NCBI GenBank assembly: GCA_041740315.1
Contig: JBGSMF010000421.1
Location: 1-64,000, forward strand
DNA length: 64,000 nucleotides
From: JBGSMF01 sp041740315
GTDB lineage: Bacteria > Chloroflexota > Anaerolineae > Fen-1058
Reading direction: 5' to 3'
Shown here piece by piece: positions 25,305 through 33,897 of this stretch. Made by a program: the position numbers and the translations under genes. The notes beneath the pieces are model-generated. The model was given only the letters and a program-made list of their open reading frames with translations. It made no database searches and was not told the DNA's origin. The number at the start of each line of letters is the position of its first letter. The stretch's first letter is position 1.

Positions 25305-26041
25305 GCTATTCGGCTTGGATGAGCCTGGCAGTGATAGGCGGGCTGGGGTTGACCTGGCTGCAGGCAAAACGGCGCGGACTGCCGCCCGCTCAGACGCTCG
25401 ATGTGGCCTTGGTTGCGCTGGCAGTTGGCGTTATCGGTGCGCGCCTTGGCTACGTGGTCCTGCACTGGGTCTATTTCCAGCAACATTTTGGCGAGGCAAT
25501 TCGATGGTGGCGCGGAGGGCTAGACTGGCACAGCGGGCTGATGGCCGGCTTGCTAGGCACAGTGATCTATGGACGCTACAAGCAACTGCCTGTGCGCCAG
25601 GTGCTAGATGCGTATGCGCCAGGGCTGGCAGTAGGGTGCGCGTTGGGCTGGCTGGCGTGCCACACAGCCGGCTGCGCCTATGGCATACCGGTGTGGCCCG
25701 ATCAACCCCTGTGGTTTCTGGCAGCCGATTTGCCAGACAGTCTGGGCATTCAAGAGCCGCGCGTGGCTGTGCAGCTCTTGGGCGCGGGCTGGGCAGCAAT
25801 CGTGTTATTGGGTATTGGGGCCTGGCTGGTGGTCGGCCGTCATGGGTCAACACCGGGCGCGCGTTTTGCACTGTTCATGTGCCTGTACAGCGCAGGAATG
25901 TTTGCGCTCGGCTTTGTTCGCGGCGATGAAATGACGAGGCTGGGCAGCCTGCGGCTAGATCAATGGGTAGATTTAGGATTGGCAAGCGCATCAGCAGTCA
26001 GTGGTCTTTGGTCAGTGGTCATCAGACGAGGAGAACAATGA
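25301..26041 (+). CDS. Lgt-like prolipoprotein diacylglyceryl transferase family protein
   Basis: The 246-residue protein has about seven membrane segments and resembles Lgt: GARLGYVVLHW, GGLDWHSGLMAGLLG and a late GFVRGDE...GSLRLDQW. The usual GRxGNFxNxE signature is replaced by GWLACHTAGCAYGIP, as in a divergent Lgt-like subgroup, so diacylglyceryl transfer to lipoproteins is likely but not certain. Lipoproteins are common in this window. ATGA overlaps join it to both neighbours. Confidence 0.75.
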   Translation: MSYSAWMSLAVIGGLGLTWLQAKRRGLPPAQTLDVALVALAVGVIGARLGYVVLHWVYFQQHFGEAIRWWRGGLDWHSGLMAGLLGTVIYGRYKQLPVRQVLDAYAPGLAVGCALGWLACHTAGCAYGIPVWPDQPLWFLAADLPDSLGIQEPRVAVQLLGAGWAAIVLLGIGAWLVVGRHGSTPGARFALFMCLYSAGMFALGFVRGDEMTRLGSLRLDQWVDLGLASASAVSGLWSVVIRRGEQ

Positions 26042-26934
26042 AACTAACAATCGGCCTGGCTCAAATGTATCCCCGGCTGGGAGATGTGGCGGCGAACGTT
26101 GAAAAGCACCTGACATTGATTGACGAGGCGGCAGCCCAAGGCGTTGAGCTGCTGGTCTTTCCCGAACTGTCGCTGACGGGCTATAGTGTGCAAGAACTGG
26201 CGCAAGAAGTTGCCATTACGCCCTCGGCTCACCATCCCTGGTTTGGCAAGTTGCTGGCCGCCAGCCTCAAGCTCGATCTGGTGGTGGGCTTTGTAGAGCG
26301 AGACCAGCGCGGGCAGATTTATACGGCAGGCGCTTTTCTTTCTGGCGGGCAAATTGTGCACATTCACCGCAAAGTGTATCTGCCCACCTACGGGCTGTTT
26401 GACGAAGGGCGCTACTTTGCCTGGGGCGACGACGTGCGCGCGTTCGACACGCGCTTTGGGCGGGCCGGGCTGCTGATTTGCGAAGATTTCTGGCACGCCG
26501 CCCCGCCTTATCTGCTGTGGCTGGATGGAGCAGACATTTTGCTGCTCACCTCGGCCAGCCCCGGCCGCGGACTGGGCCAGGCAGACAAGCTAGACAGCAC
26601 ACGCTTTGTGGAGCTGGTCAACCAGGCCTATGCCAGCATGTTTGGCAACCTCGTCATTCACGCCAATCGCGTGGGCTGGGAAGACGGCATCAACTTTTGG
26701 GGCGGCTCGACCATCTGCGGGCCAAACGGCGAGCTGATTGCCCAAGCGCCTTATTTTGAAGAAACGCTGCTGGTAACCCAACTTGATCTGAACGCCATTC
26801 GACGCACGCGGGCGCGCTTGCCGCTGCTGCGCGACGAGCGCACTGCGCTGACCCTGCGCGAGCTGCGGCGCATCTTGGGCGAATATCACGAGCCAGAAAC
26901 AAGCCAAACGTTGAACGTGGAGATGAAACCATGA
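26038..26934 (+). CDS. Nitrilase-superfamily amidase, probable glutaminase partner of NadE
   Basis: The 298-residue protein has the carbon-nitrogen hydrolase triad in context: E in FPELSLTGY, K in HRKVYLPTYG and C in LICEDFWH. This is the same fold as the glutaminase domain fused to NAD synthetase in many bacteria, and the motifs GLFDEGRYF and ICEDFWH are the ones found in those fusions. nadE follows with a four-base overlap, so the two products probably act as a split glutamine-dependent NAD synthetase. ATG 26038 follows GAGGAGAAC and overlaps the previous stop. Confidence 0.85.
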   Translation: MKLTIGLAQMYPRLGDVAANVEKHLTLIDEAAAQGVELLVFPELSLTGYSVQELAQEVAITPSAHHPWFGKLLAASLKLDLVVGFVERDQRGQIYTAGAFLSGGQIVHIHRKVYLPTYGLFDEGRYFAWGDDVRAFDTRFGRAGLLICEDFWHAAPPYLLWLDGADILLLTSASPGRGLGQADKLDSTRFVELVNQAYASMFGNLVIHANRVGWEDGINFWGGSTICGPNGELIAQAPYFEETLLVTQLDLNAIRRTRARLPLLRDERTALTLRELRRILGEYHEPETSQTLNVEMKP

Positions 26935-27761
26935 ACCTGGCATCTAAACTAGAGATTAATACCGAGCTAGCTCGTCACTTGCTGGTCTCGTTCATCCGCG
27001 ATGAAATCACCAAAGCAGGTTTTGGCCGCGCCGTGCTGGGGCTATCGGGCGGGGTAGATAGCGCGCTGGCCGTGACCTTGGCCGCCGAGGCGCTTGGCCC
27101 GCAAAATGTGCTGGCGCTGCGCCTGCCTTATCGCAACTCTTCGCCCGAAAGCCTGACGCACGCTCAACTGCTCCTTGACCAACTGGGCGTGGCGACCGAA
27201 ACGGTTGACATCACGCCGATGGTTGACCCGCTCATCGAGCAATCGCCCGATATAGATGACCTGCGCAAGGGCAACATTATGGCTCGCGCGCGAATGATTG
27301 TGTGGTACGACCGTTCGGCGGCCTGGCAAGGGCTGGTGGTGGGCACCAGCAACAAGACCGAGCTGCTCCTGGGTTATGGCACGTTGTACGGCGACATGGC
27401 CAGCGCCATCAATCCGCTGGGCGACCTGTACAAAACGCAGGTGTGGCAACTGGCCCAGGCGGTGGGCGTGCCGGAAGAAATCGTGCGCAAAGCGCCCTCG
27501 GCCGATTTGTGGGCCGGGCAAACCGACGAAGGTGAGATGGGTCTGAAATATGCCGAGGTGGACCAGTTGCTTTACTTGCTGGTGGACGAGCGTTATACTC
27601 CCGAGGAAGCTATTGAGGCCGGCTTTGACGAGGCCTATGTGCGGCGGGTATGGCGCATGGTGGCCAACAGCCAATTCAAGCGCCGCCTGCCCATCATCGC
27701 CAAAACCAGCCAGCGCACGGTTGGCATAGATTTTTTGTACCCCCGCGATTGGGGCAGATAG
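26931..27761 (+). CDS. nadE: NAD(+) synthetase
   Basis: NadE converts deamido-NAD to NAD with ATP and ammonia. The 276-residue protein has the PP-loop SGGVDSA, the substrate segments LPYRNSSPES, GTSNKTELLLGYGTLYGD and NPLGDLYKTQVW, and APSADLWAGQTDEGEMG. The length is that of the ammonia-dependent form, with no fused glutaminase; the overlapping nitrilase gene upstream can supply ammonia from glutamine. Confidence 0.95.
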   Translation: MNLASKLEINTELARHLLVSFIRDEITKAGFGRAVLGLSGGVDSALAVTLAAEALGPQNVLALRLPYRNSSPESLTHAQLLLDQLGVATETVDITPMVDPLIEQSPDIDDLRKGNIMARARMIVWYDRSAAWQGLVVGTSNKTELLLGYGTLYGDMASAINPLGDLYKTQVWQLAQAVGVPEEIVRKAPSADLWAGQTDEGEMGLKYAEVDQLLYLLVDERYTPEEAIEAGFDEAYVRRVWRMVANSQFKRRLPIIAKTSQRTVGIDFLYPRDWGR

Positions 27762-27771
27762 AATAACGACA

Positions 27772-27820
27772 TTATCGGAAATAGCAGGACTGGCATCCCC
27801 ATGCCAGTCCGCCAACGTAC
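27772..27820. repeat. Truncated copy of the 80-bp palindromic repeat
   Basis: It starts with TTATCGGAAATA (27772-27783), then has the GGACTGGCAT-cccc-ATGCCAGTCC hairpin (27787-27810) and the beginning of the second arm, GCCAACGTAC, after which the similarity ends. The rest of the gap to 27999 holds no recognisable feature. Confidence 0.7.
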
Positions 27821-27999
27821 ATTTGCCCCGCTTGCCCTTGGCTGCTTTTTGATGCGCCACGCGCAGGTTGACCCGGCTGCAAACTTTATCGTACATCTCG
27901 CCCATTTGCCTGTTTCCTACCCCCTACCCTATCCCTGCTTCCTGCCCTATTCCAGAGTTCCCGATTTCAGCCTGCCCTGGACGGGCAGTCCGGGGAGCG

Positions 28000-30786
28000 T
28001 CAGATATCAGAGCCGTGAGAGATGGGAAAGACCATAACCCGAAAACCGCTGAACCTGTACAAGGCGTCCGGATTGAGCCTGCCGCGAAACGCACAACGGG
28101 CGTCGTCTGCGGAGTTGCCGAACGACCCGCCCCGCAACACCCGGGCGGCCTCCCCCTCTAATGTATTATCGTCTCGATAATTTTTGTAGCTATCCTGCCA
28201 TCTGGTCCGGCACCACTCCCACACATTGCCCGCCATATCCAACGCGCCGCATGGGCTGGCCCCGCCCGAGAAACAGCCCACCGGGCTCGTGCTGTCAATG
28301 CCCGTTTCATCGTAATTCGCCCGATTGGGGTCAGGCTCATCCCCCCACGGATAAATGCACCCCCTCTCAATCCCCCCCGCCAGCGGGGGGGATTGAGAGG
28401 GGGTGCCCCGCGCCGCTTTCTCCCACTGCGCCTCGCTTGGCAGCATAATCTCTTGTGCGCTACCGATTTCACCCGCCGCCCGCAGCTTTTCCGTCAGCCA
28501 GTGGCAAAAAGCTATCGCCTCATACCAACGCACCATCACCGCCGGGTGATTAGGCAAATCAAACACGCCGCCGCGTTTGTCCGGTTCCGCGCGCTCGCCT
28601 TTCCACTCCCAACCGGCCTCAGTCCAACATCCTCGCCATCTGTCCGTATAGCCACCATCTCGCGCAAAGGCCGCGTACTGCGCATTGGTCACCGGGTACC
28701 TGGCAATCCGAAAAGCCTGCAAATCAACTTTGTGTTGAGGCTTCTCGTTACCCCTGGCCATCCCATCGGCGTCAGTGCTGCCCATCAAGAATGGCCCTGC
28801 CGGCATATCGCACCAAGCAATGTCGGGCAAGCCATCAGGCCGCAGGCCCACGCCCGGGCGCGAATCGCCCAGCCTGGCCAACACATCACCGGCGCGAGCG
28901 CGCAGGGGCGGCTTAATTTGCCCATCATTGCGCATTGCCCCCAATAGCGCCTCAACCACCTTTGCCTTGCTGGCAGCCATCACGCCGCCCGGCCATGCAT
29001 CGGCCACCGCATCCCCGGCCAACACCACCGCCTCGCCTCCATCAAGCGCCGCCAACTTTTCCACCACCGCCCCGGCCGCCTGGTCACGCTGCTGCACAAT
29101 TCCCAGGTAGCCCACCGTTAGCAAGCTCACTTCGCGCCAAGCCGGGTCGCCCAGGTGCGCTGCCAACGATGACACCACCGGCTCTACGTCCTGCTGCCCT
29201 CGTTGCGCCAGCGCCACCGCCGCCAGATATTCCTCAAAGGTCAGGTGGATAAAGCCGTACTGCCCCGCCCCGCGCTCCAAAAGCAGGCCCGCATGTTCGC
29301 GCACGTCGGCCAAAAACTGCCGCGCGGCTCGCTCCGGGTCATTCGCCCCGCGCTCGCCGTAAATCGCCTCCAGCCGCTGCACCAAATCCGTCTGCTTGAC
29401 CAAGCCCACGCCCGGATTAACCTCGTGCATCCACAACGCCAGCGGCGACAGCACCTTGATCGTCTCGACCACGTCCAGGTCTCGCGTCGGTGGGCGGCCC
29501 AGGCCGCGCGCCCGGTTCCAGCTCGAAAGCAAAGTCTCTACATATTTTTGGTACAACTCTACCCGCCGCTCGGGCAGCGTCACACCCTGCCGCTTCATCA
29601 GCGCCAGGATCGTCAGCAGCAGCGGGTTGGCCGCCAGCCGCCGCACGCCGGGGTTGTGCTGCACAGCGTTGAGCAATTCCCTCCGTTCGCGCTCCGCTTC
29701 CTGCGCTGCGCCTGGCGTGTCCCCGCGCGCCGCCTTTTCAAGCGCGCCGGTCCAGCGCCCCACAAAATCCTTGATCTCGTCGTCGTCAAAATCCACCAGT
29801 GTGCATTCGGTCAAACCCTCGGCCGTGGGCCGCACCTCACGATAGCCAACAATGCGGCTGGTCAGCAAAAACTTGTTGCCGGCCCGGCGATGAAAGACAT
29901 AGAAATCCACCACGCGCCGCACAACCGTATCGCGCAGTTCCAACTCCTTGACCTCGTCCAGGCCGTCCAGCATCACCACAGCGCTGCCCGCCTTGAGCGC
30001 TTGGCGCAGCGTGTCGCCAATCGACGGATCAGCCCCCAGGCCATAGAAATAACCAGCAATAAAATCATCCAGCCGCACGTCGCGCTCGGCCAGCGCATTG
30101 GCATAGGCCGACAGCGGCACCAGCACTGGCAGGCGCGGCTCTGCGCCGCCCCCCGTGGCCAGTTGCAGAACCATGAACTTGAGAAACGTCGTCTTGCCCG
30201 CGCCGGGGTCGCCCAAAATAACCAGGCCACTGTGTTGTTGCAGCATATCCAACACTGGCATCGGCTCGCTCAGGCGTTCGCCAACTTGCTCGCGCTCATC
30301 TTCCGACACCTTGCGCCCGGCCAGCATCAAAGCCTGCCCTGAGCTTGCCGAAGGGTCACGCGCCCATGTTTCGCCGCGCGGCATCTCCACCCGCGCCTTG
30401 AGCGACACGTACAAATCCTGCAAAGCCAGCCGCAGCGGCACCCGGTCCGAAACGCCCATGCCCCTGAAATCCAGGTAACGGTAGCGATCCACCATGCACT
30501 GTAGATAGCGCTGGGTGGCCTGGCGCAGATCTTGGGGCGGGCGGGCCTGGCCGATTACCCGGCGAAAAAAATCTTCCGTGACGACAATCTCTATCTTGTC
30601 CCCACCAACCACGTCGCCGCCCGCGCTGATCTTGTCGCGGCCTACCGCATCTACCCCGGCTGTGATCTGGTCGCGTCCGGCCATGTCGCCGCCAACAGTC
30701 ACGCCGCCCACCTGGGACAAGCCACACTTCCAACACGCCACAGCTTCGTCGGGCAATTCAGTTTTGCATTGTTGGCACTGTTTCAT
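28000..30786 (-). CDS. NACHT-family STAND NTPase with C-terminal FGE-like domain
   Basis: The 928-residue protein begins with a zinc ribbon (CQQC...CWKC, 4-21), then a short beta-solenoid-like run of VGGD/VGRD repeats (28-64), a helical linker, a NACHT ATPase with Walker A GDPGAGKTT (192-200) and Walker B VVMLDGLDE (about 260-270), a helical region, and a formylglycine-generating-enzyme/SUMF1-type domain (about 690-928; PAGPFLMGS, YPVTNAQY, LPSEAQWEKAARG, NVWEW, LRGGSF). NACHT proteins of this build are known in signalling and phage defence; this specific architecture has no assigned role that I know. Two repeats are inserted in frame (30332-30357 and 28357-28406). It stands alone between operons. 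Confidence 0.85.
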   Translation of the reverse strand: MKQCQQCKTELPDEAVACWKCGLSQVGGVTVGGDMAGRDQITAGVDAVGRDKISAGGDVVGGDKIEIVVTEDFFRRVIGQARPPQDLRQATQRYLQCMVDRYRYLDFRGMGVSDRVPLRLALQDLYVSLKARVEMPRGETWARDPSASSGQALMLAGRKVSEDEREQVGERLSEPMPVLDMLQQHSGLVILGDPGAGKTTFLKFMVLQLATGGGAEPRLPVLVPLSAYANALAERDVRLDDFIAGYFYGLGADPSIGDTLRQALKAGSAVVMLDGLDEVKELELRDTVVRRVVDFYVFHRRAGNKFLLTSRIVGYREVRPTAEGLTECTLVDFDDDEIKDFVGRWTGALEKAARGDTPGAAQEAERERRELLNAVQHNPGVRRLAANPLLLTILALMKRQGVTLPERRVELYQKYVETLLSSWNRARGLGRPPTRDLDVVETIKVLSPLALWMHEVNPGVGLVKQTDLVQRLEAIYGERGANDPERAARQFLADVREHAGLLLERGAGQYGFIHLTFEEYLAAVALAQRGQQDVEPVVSSLAAHLGDPAWREVSLLTVGYLGIVQQRDQAAGAVVEKLAALDGGEAVVLAGDAVADAWPGGVMAASKAKVVEALLGAMRNDGQIKPPLRARAGDVLARLGDSRPGVGLRPDGLPDIAWCDMPAGPFLMGSTDADGMARGNEKPQHKVDLQAFRIARYPVTNAQYAAFARDGGYTDRWRGCWTEAGWEWKGERAEPDKRGGVFDLPNHPAVMVRWYEAIAFCHWLTEKLRAAGEIGSAQEIMLPSEAQWEKAARGTPSQSPPLAGGIERGCIYPWGDEPDPNRANYDETGIDSTSPVGCFSGGASPCGALDMAGNVWEWCRTRWQDSYKNYRDDNTLEGEAARVLRGGSFGNSADDARCAFRGRLNPDALYRFSGFRVMVFPISHGSDI
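28357..28406. repeat. Perfect palindrome inserted in the FGE-like domain
   Basis: Left arm 28357-28380 and right arm 28383-28406 are perfectly complementary over 24 bp with a 2-nt centre. On the coding strand it encodes about 16 residues (TPSQSPPLAGGIERGC) between KAARG and YPWGDEP, where ordinary FGE domains have only a few residues. The frame is kept. Confidence 0.85.
30332..30357. repeat. Dispersed GCCTGCCCTGAGCTTGCC-type repeat inside the NACHT gene
   Basis: These 26 bp encode DPSASSGQA (residues 144-152) in the linker before the NACHT domain. The sequence is of the same kind as the CTGAGC/GAAGG repeats between genes at 1-92 and 57.5 kb, and its residues look foreign to the linker. Confidence 0.6.
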
Positions 30787-30918
30787 AATTTACCTGCTAC
30801 ACACTTACAATACGCCAACTTTTTTATTCCCTGCTCCTCACTAAAACCTCAACGGAATCGTCGTCCCCGCCCGCAAATTCTCTCGCCCGCGGCTGCCGCC
30901 GTCCTATGGATTGTTCGC

Positions 30919-31896
30919 CTAGGCCAGGTGGCAGGCCGCCCAATGGCCATTGCCCATGTCTCGCCATTCAGGCTCTTGCTGGCTGCAACGCTCCACAGCG
31001 ACCGGGCAGCGGGTGTGAAAGCGGCAGCCGGACGGCGGGTTGACCGGGCTGGGCACATCGCCGGTGAGAATAACGCGCTGGCGCTTGCGCTCGGCCTTGG
31101 GATCGGGAACGGGCACCGCGCTTAAAAGCGCCCTGGTATAGGGGTGAAGCGGATTCGTGTAAAGCTCGTCTTTGGCTGCCAACTCTACAATCTTGCCCAG
31201 GTACATCACCGCCACCCGATCGCAGATGTGGCGCACCATCGAAAGATCGTGCGCAATAAACAAATAGGTCAGGCCCAGCTTGTCTTGCAAATCTTCCAGC
31301 AAATTGACCACCTGGGCCTGGATGGACACATCGAGCGCCGAGATGGGCTCATCGCAAATGATAAATTCCGGATCAGAAGCCAGCGCGCGCGCCACGCCGA
31401 TGCGCTGACGCTGCCCGCCGGAAAACTCGTGCGGGTAGCGGTTGACGAACGTTGGGTTCAGGCCCACCAGCGCCAGCAATTCTTGCACCCGCTCGGTCTG
31501 GGCGCGGCCCTTTGCAGTGCCATGCACCCACAGCGGCTCGCCGACGATTGAATTCACCGTCCAGCGCGGATTGAGGCAGGCATAGGGGTCCTGAAAAATC
31601 ATTTGCGCTTTGCGGCGGACGGCCAACAGCTCGCGCCCGCCAAGCGTGTAAATATCTTGCCCCCTAAACACAGTGCGCCCGGCGGTTGGAAGATAAAGCC
31701 GCAGCATCGTGCGGCCGGCCGTAGATTTGCCGCAGCCCGATTCGCCCACCAGCCCCATTGTTTCGCCCTGGCGAATATCGAACGAGATGCCATCCACCGC
31801 GTGAACTGCGCCAGTCTGCCGCCTCCAGATAATCCCCTGATATATGGGAAAATGCTTTTTTAGGTTCTCAACGCGCACCAGAATCTCGTCGTTCAT
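30919..31896 (-). CDS. Peptide/nickel ABC transporter ATP-binding protein (DppF/OppF type)
   Basis: The 325-residue ATPase energises a peptide-type importer. It has Walker A GESGCGKST, the ABC signature FSGGQRQRIGVARAL, Walker B FIICDEPISALD and the C-terminal oligopeptide domain with GCRFHTRCPVA cysteines. I use ATG 31896 since it overlaps the stop of dppD and matches family starts; the upstream extension does not. It is the last gene of the transporter operon. The gap 30787-30918 holds no gene. Confidence 0.93.
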   Translation of the reverse strand: MNDEILVRVENLKKHFPIYQGIIWRRQTGAVHAVDGISFDIRQGETMGLVGESGCGKSTAGRTMLRLYLPTAGRTVFRGQDIYTLGGRELLAVRRKAQMIFQDPYACLNPRWTVNSIVGEPLWVHGTAKGRAQTERVQELLALVGLNPTFVNRYPHEFSGGQRQRIGVARALASDPEFIICDEPISALDVSIQAQVVNLLEDLQDKLGLTYLFIAHDLSMVRHICDRVAVMYLGKIVELAAKDELYTNPLHPYTRALLSAVPVPDPKAERKRQRVILTGDVPSPVNPPSGCRFHTRCPVAVERCSQQEPEWRDMGNGHWAACHLA

Positions 31897-32879
31897 CGTG
31901 TTCCCCCGCTTTGCACATCCACCCAGCAAGCGATTTCGTGGCCCGGCGCAACAAGCTGCAGCGCAGGGTTTTGGCGCTTGCACTTTTCCAACGTAAATTG
32001 GCAGCGCGGCGCAAATGGGCAGCCCTGGGGCAGGCCAATCAAGTTAGGCGGCAAGCCTGGGATTGAGGTCAGCCGCTCGGCGCGCGATATATCTACCCTC
32101 GGCAGCGCGCCCAGCAGCGCCCGGGTGTAAGGGTGGCGCGGGTCGTCGTACAAATCATCCACACTGGCGTGCTCTACAATAAAGCCGGCGTACATCACAA
32201 TGACCCGCTGCGCCAGGCCGGCAATGATGCCCAGGTCGTGGGTGATCCACACGATGGCCATGCCAATCTCGTCGCGCAAGCGCCGCACCAGGTCAACGAT
32301 TTGGGCCTGAATCGTCACATCCAGCGCCGTCGTCGGCTCGTCGGCGATGAGAATTTGCGGCATGCAAGAGATGGACATGGCAATCATCGCGCGCTGCCGC
32401 ATGCCGCCAGAGAATTGATGCGGGTAACTGTAGCAAGCGCGGTCAGGCTGCGGGATGCCCACCATCGTCAGCAACTCGATGGTTCGTTGGCGGGCTTGCT
32501 CGGCGTTCATCGCCATGTGAAGCTGCAACGCTTCGTCAACCTGAAACCCCACCGTCAGCACGGGGTTGAGGCTGGTCATGGGGTCTTGAAAGACCATGGC
32601 AATTTCTTTGCCGCGAACGTGGCGCAGCTCCGCTTCGGATTTCTTGAGCAAGTCCGAGCCATTATAGAGCGCCTGCCCGGCGGCGATGATGCCGGGCGGC
32701 TGTGGGATCAAGCCCATGAGCGAAAGCATGGTGACAGACTTGCCGCAGCCCGATTCGCCCACCACGCCCAGAGTTTCGCCCTCGTCGAGCGTGAAAGAAA
32801 CACCATTGACGGCATGCACCAGGCCATCGTAGATTTTAAAATGCGTTTGGAGGTTATGAACATCTAGGATGACGGTCAT
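31893..32879 (-). CDS. Peptide/nickel ABC transporter ATP-binding protein (DppD/OppD type)
   Basis: This 328-residue ATPase pairs with the DppF-type protein. It shows GESGCGKSV, VFQDPMTSLNPV, FSGGMRQRAMIAMS, LIADEPTTALDVT and the C-terminal GCPFAPRCQF motif. ATG 32879 lies one base after the stop of dppC. It overlaps dppF by four bases. Confidence 0.94.
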   Translation of the reverse strand: MTVILDVHNLQTHFKIYDGLVHAVNGVSFTLDEGETLGVVGESGCGKSVTMLSLMGLIPQPPGIIAAGQALYNGSDLLKKSEAELRHVRGKEIAMVFQDPMTSLNPVLTVGFQVDEALQLHMAMNAEQARQRTIELLTMVGIPQPDRACYSYPHQFSGGMRQRAMIAMSISCMPQILIADEPTTALDVTIQAQIVDLVRRLRDEIGMAIVWITHDLGIIAGLAQRVIVMYAGFIVEHASVDDLYDDPRHPYTRALLGALPRVDISRAERLTSIPGLPPNLIGLPQGCPFAPRCQFTLEKCKRQNPALQLVAPGHEIACWVDVQSGGTR

Positions 32880-32880
32880 T

Positions 32881-33831
32881 TCATTCCACCATTGTGCGTG
32901 GGTCAAGCGCGTCGCGCAGGCCATCGCCCACAAAATTGATTGCCAGCACAATCAACAAGATTAGCAAGCCAGGGAAAAACCACAGCCAGGGAGCGTTTTC
33001 CAGGTATAGATTGGCGCTTTCCAGCATGTTGCCCCACGTCGCCGTGGGCGGCCCAACGCCCAGGCCCAGAAAGCTGATATAGGCTTCGGTCCAAATGGCG
33101 TTGGCCACACCCAGCGTAGCGTTGACGACGATGGGCGCGATGCTGTTGGGCAAGATGTGATAAATGATGATAGACAGGTTCGATGTGCCGATGCAGCGAG
33201 CCGCCGTGACAAACTCGCTTTCCTTGAGCGAGAGAAACTGTGAGCGAACGATGCGCGCCAGGTACATCCAACTGGTCAACCCGATGATGACAACAATGAC
33301 AATGACGCTGCCGCTCAGCTCGCGGCCCAAAAAGTTAAAGTTTGGAATTTTGCCGCCCAAATATTTGGCGGCAACAATCAGCAGAAAAAGTTGTGGGATG
33401 CACAACAATGCTTCTGTAACCCGCATCAGGACACCATCTATCCAGCCACCGTAATAGCCAGAGAGCGCCCCCGCCGCCACGCCAACCACCAGCGACACGG
33501 CCACGGCCGCCAGGCCAATCAGCATGGAAATCTGCCCGCCATAAATCGTGCGCGCCAAAATGTCTCGGCCAACGGCATCGGTGCCCCACAGGTGCGCCGA
33601 CGAAGGAGCTTGCAACTTGATGGTCACATCATTATAATTAGCATACTCTTCTGAAAAGACAAATGCTCCCCCCACCACATAAACAATGAGCAAAATGAAC
33701 AGCCCCAGGCCAAACATTGCCATCTTGTGCCGGCGAAAGCGCCGCCAGGCCAATTGGGTGGGGGTGAGCGGCTCGCGAGTTGCCAGAATATCCAGATCTG
33801 TTGGGGACGTTGATTCTTCTACAGTTGCCAT
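32881..33831 (-). CDS. Peptide/nickel ABC transporter permease (DppC type)
   Basis: The 316-residue inner-membrane protein has the OppC-type N-terminal extension (LAWRRFRRHKMAMFGL), six membrane segments and the EAA loop that docks the ATPases (AARCIGTSNLSIIIYHILPN). It forms the pore with the DppB-type permease. Confidence 0.92.
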   Translation of the reverse strand: MATVEESTSPTDLDILATREPLTPTQLAWRRFRRHKMAMFGLGLFILLIVYVVGGAFVFSEEYANYNDVTIKLQAPSSAHLWGTDAVGRDILARTIYGGQISMLIGLAAVAVSLVVGVAAGALSGYYGGWIDGVLMRVTEALLCIPQLFLLIVAAKYLGGKIPNFNFLGRELSGSVIVIVVIIGLTSWMYLARIVRSQFLSLKESEFVTAARCIGTSNLSIIIYHILPNSIAPIVVNATLGVANAIWTEAYISFLGLGVGPPTATWGNMLESANLYLENAPWLWFFPGLLILLIVLAINFVGDGLRDALDPRTMVE

Positions 33832-33858
33832 GCCAGCTCCTTAAAGGCCTCTAAAATT

Positions 33859-33882
33859 AGCGCGGCATGGGGATGCCGCGCT
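33859..33882. repeat. Hairpin between dppB and dppC
   Basis: AGCGCGGCAT (33859-33868) and ATGCCGCGCT (33873-33882) form a perfect 10-bp stem with loop GGGG. The GGCAT-gggg-ATGCC core matches the second hairpin of the 80-bp repeat family. It may affect mRNA stability between the two permease genes. Confidence 0.65.
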
Positions 33883-33897
33883 ACGTGCGACATATAT

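Noticed and set aside
30787..30918. Remnant of a gene between the NACHT and ABC transporter genes
   Set aside because: A short minus-strand frame ending ENLRAGTTIPLRF is visible, but it is too short to assign.
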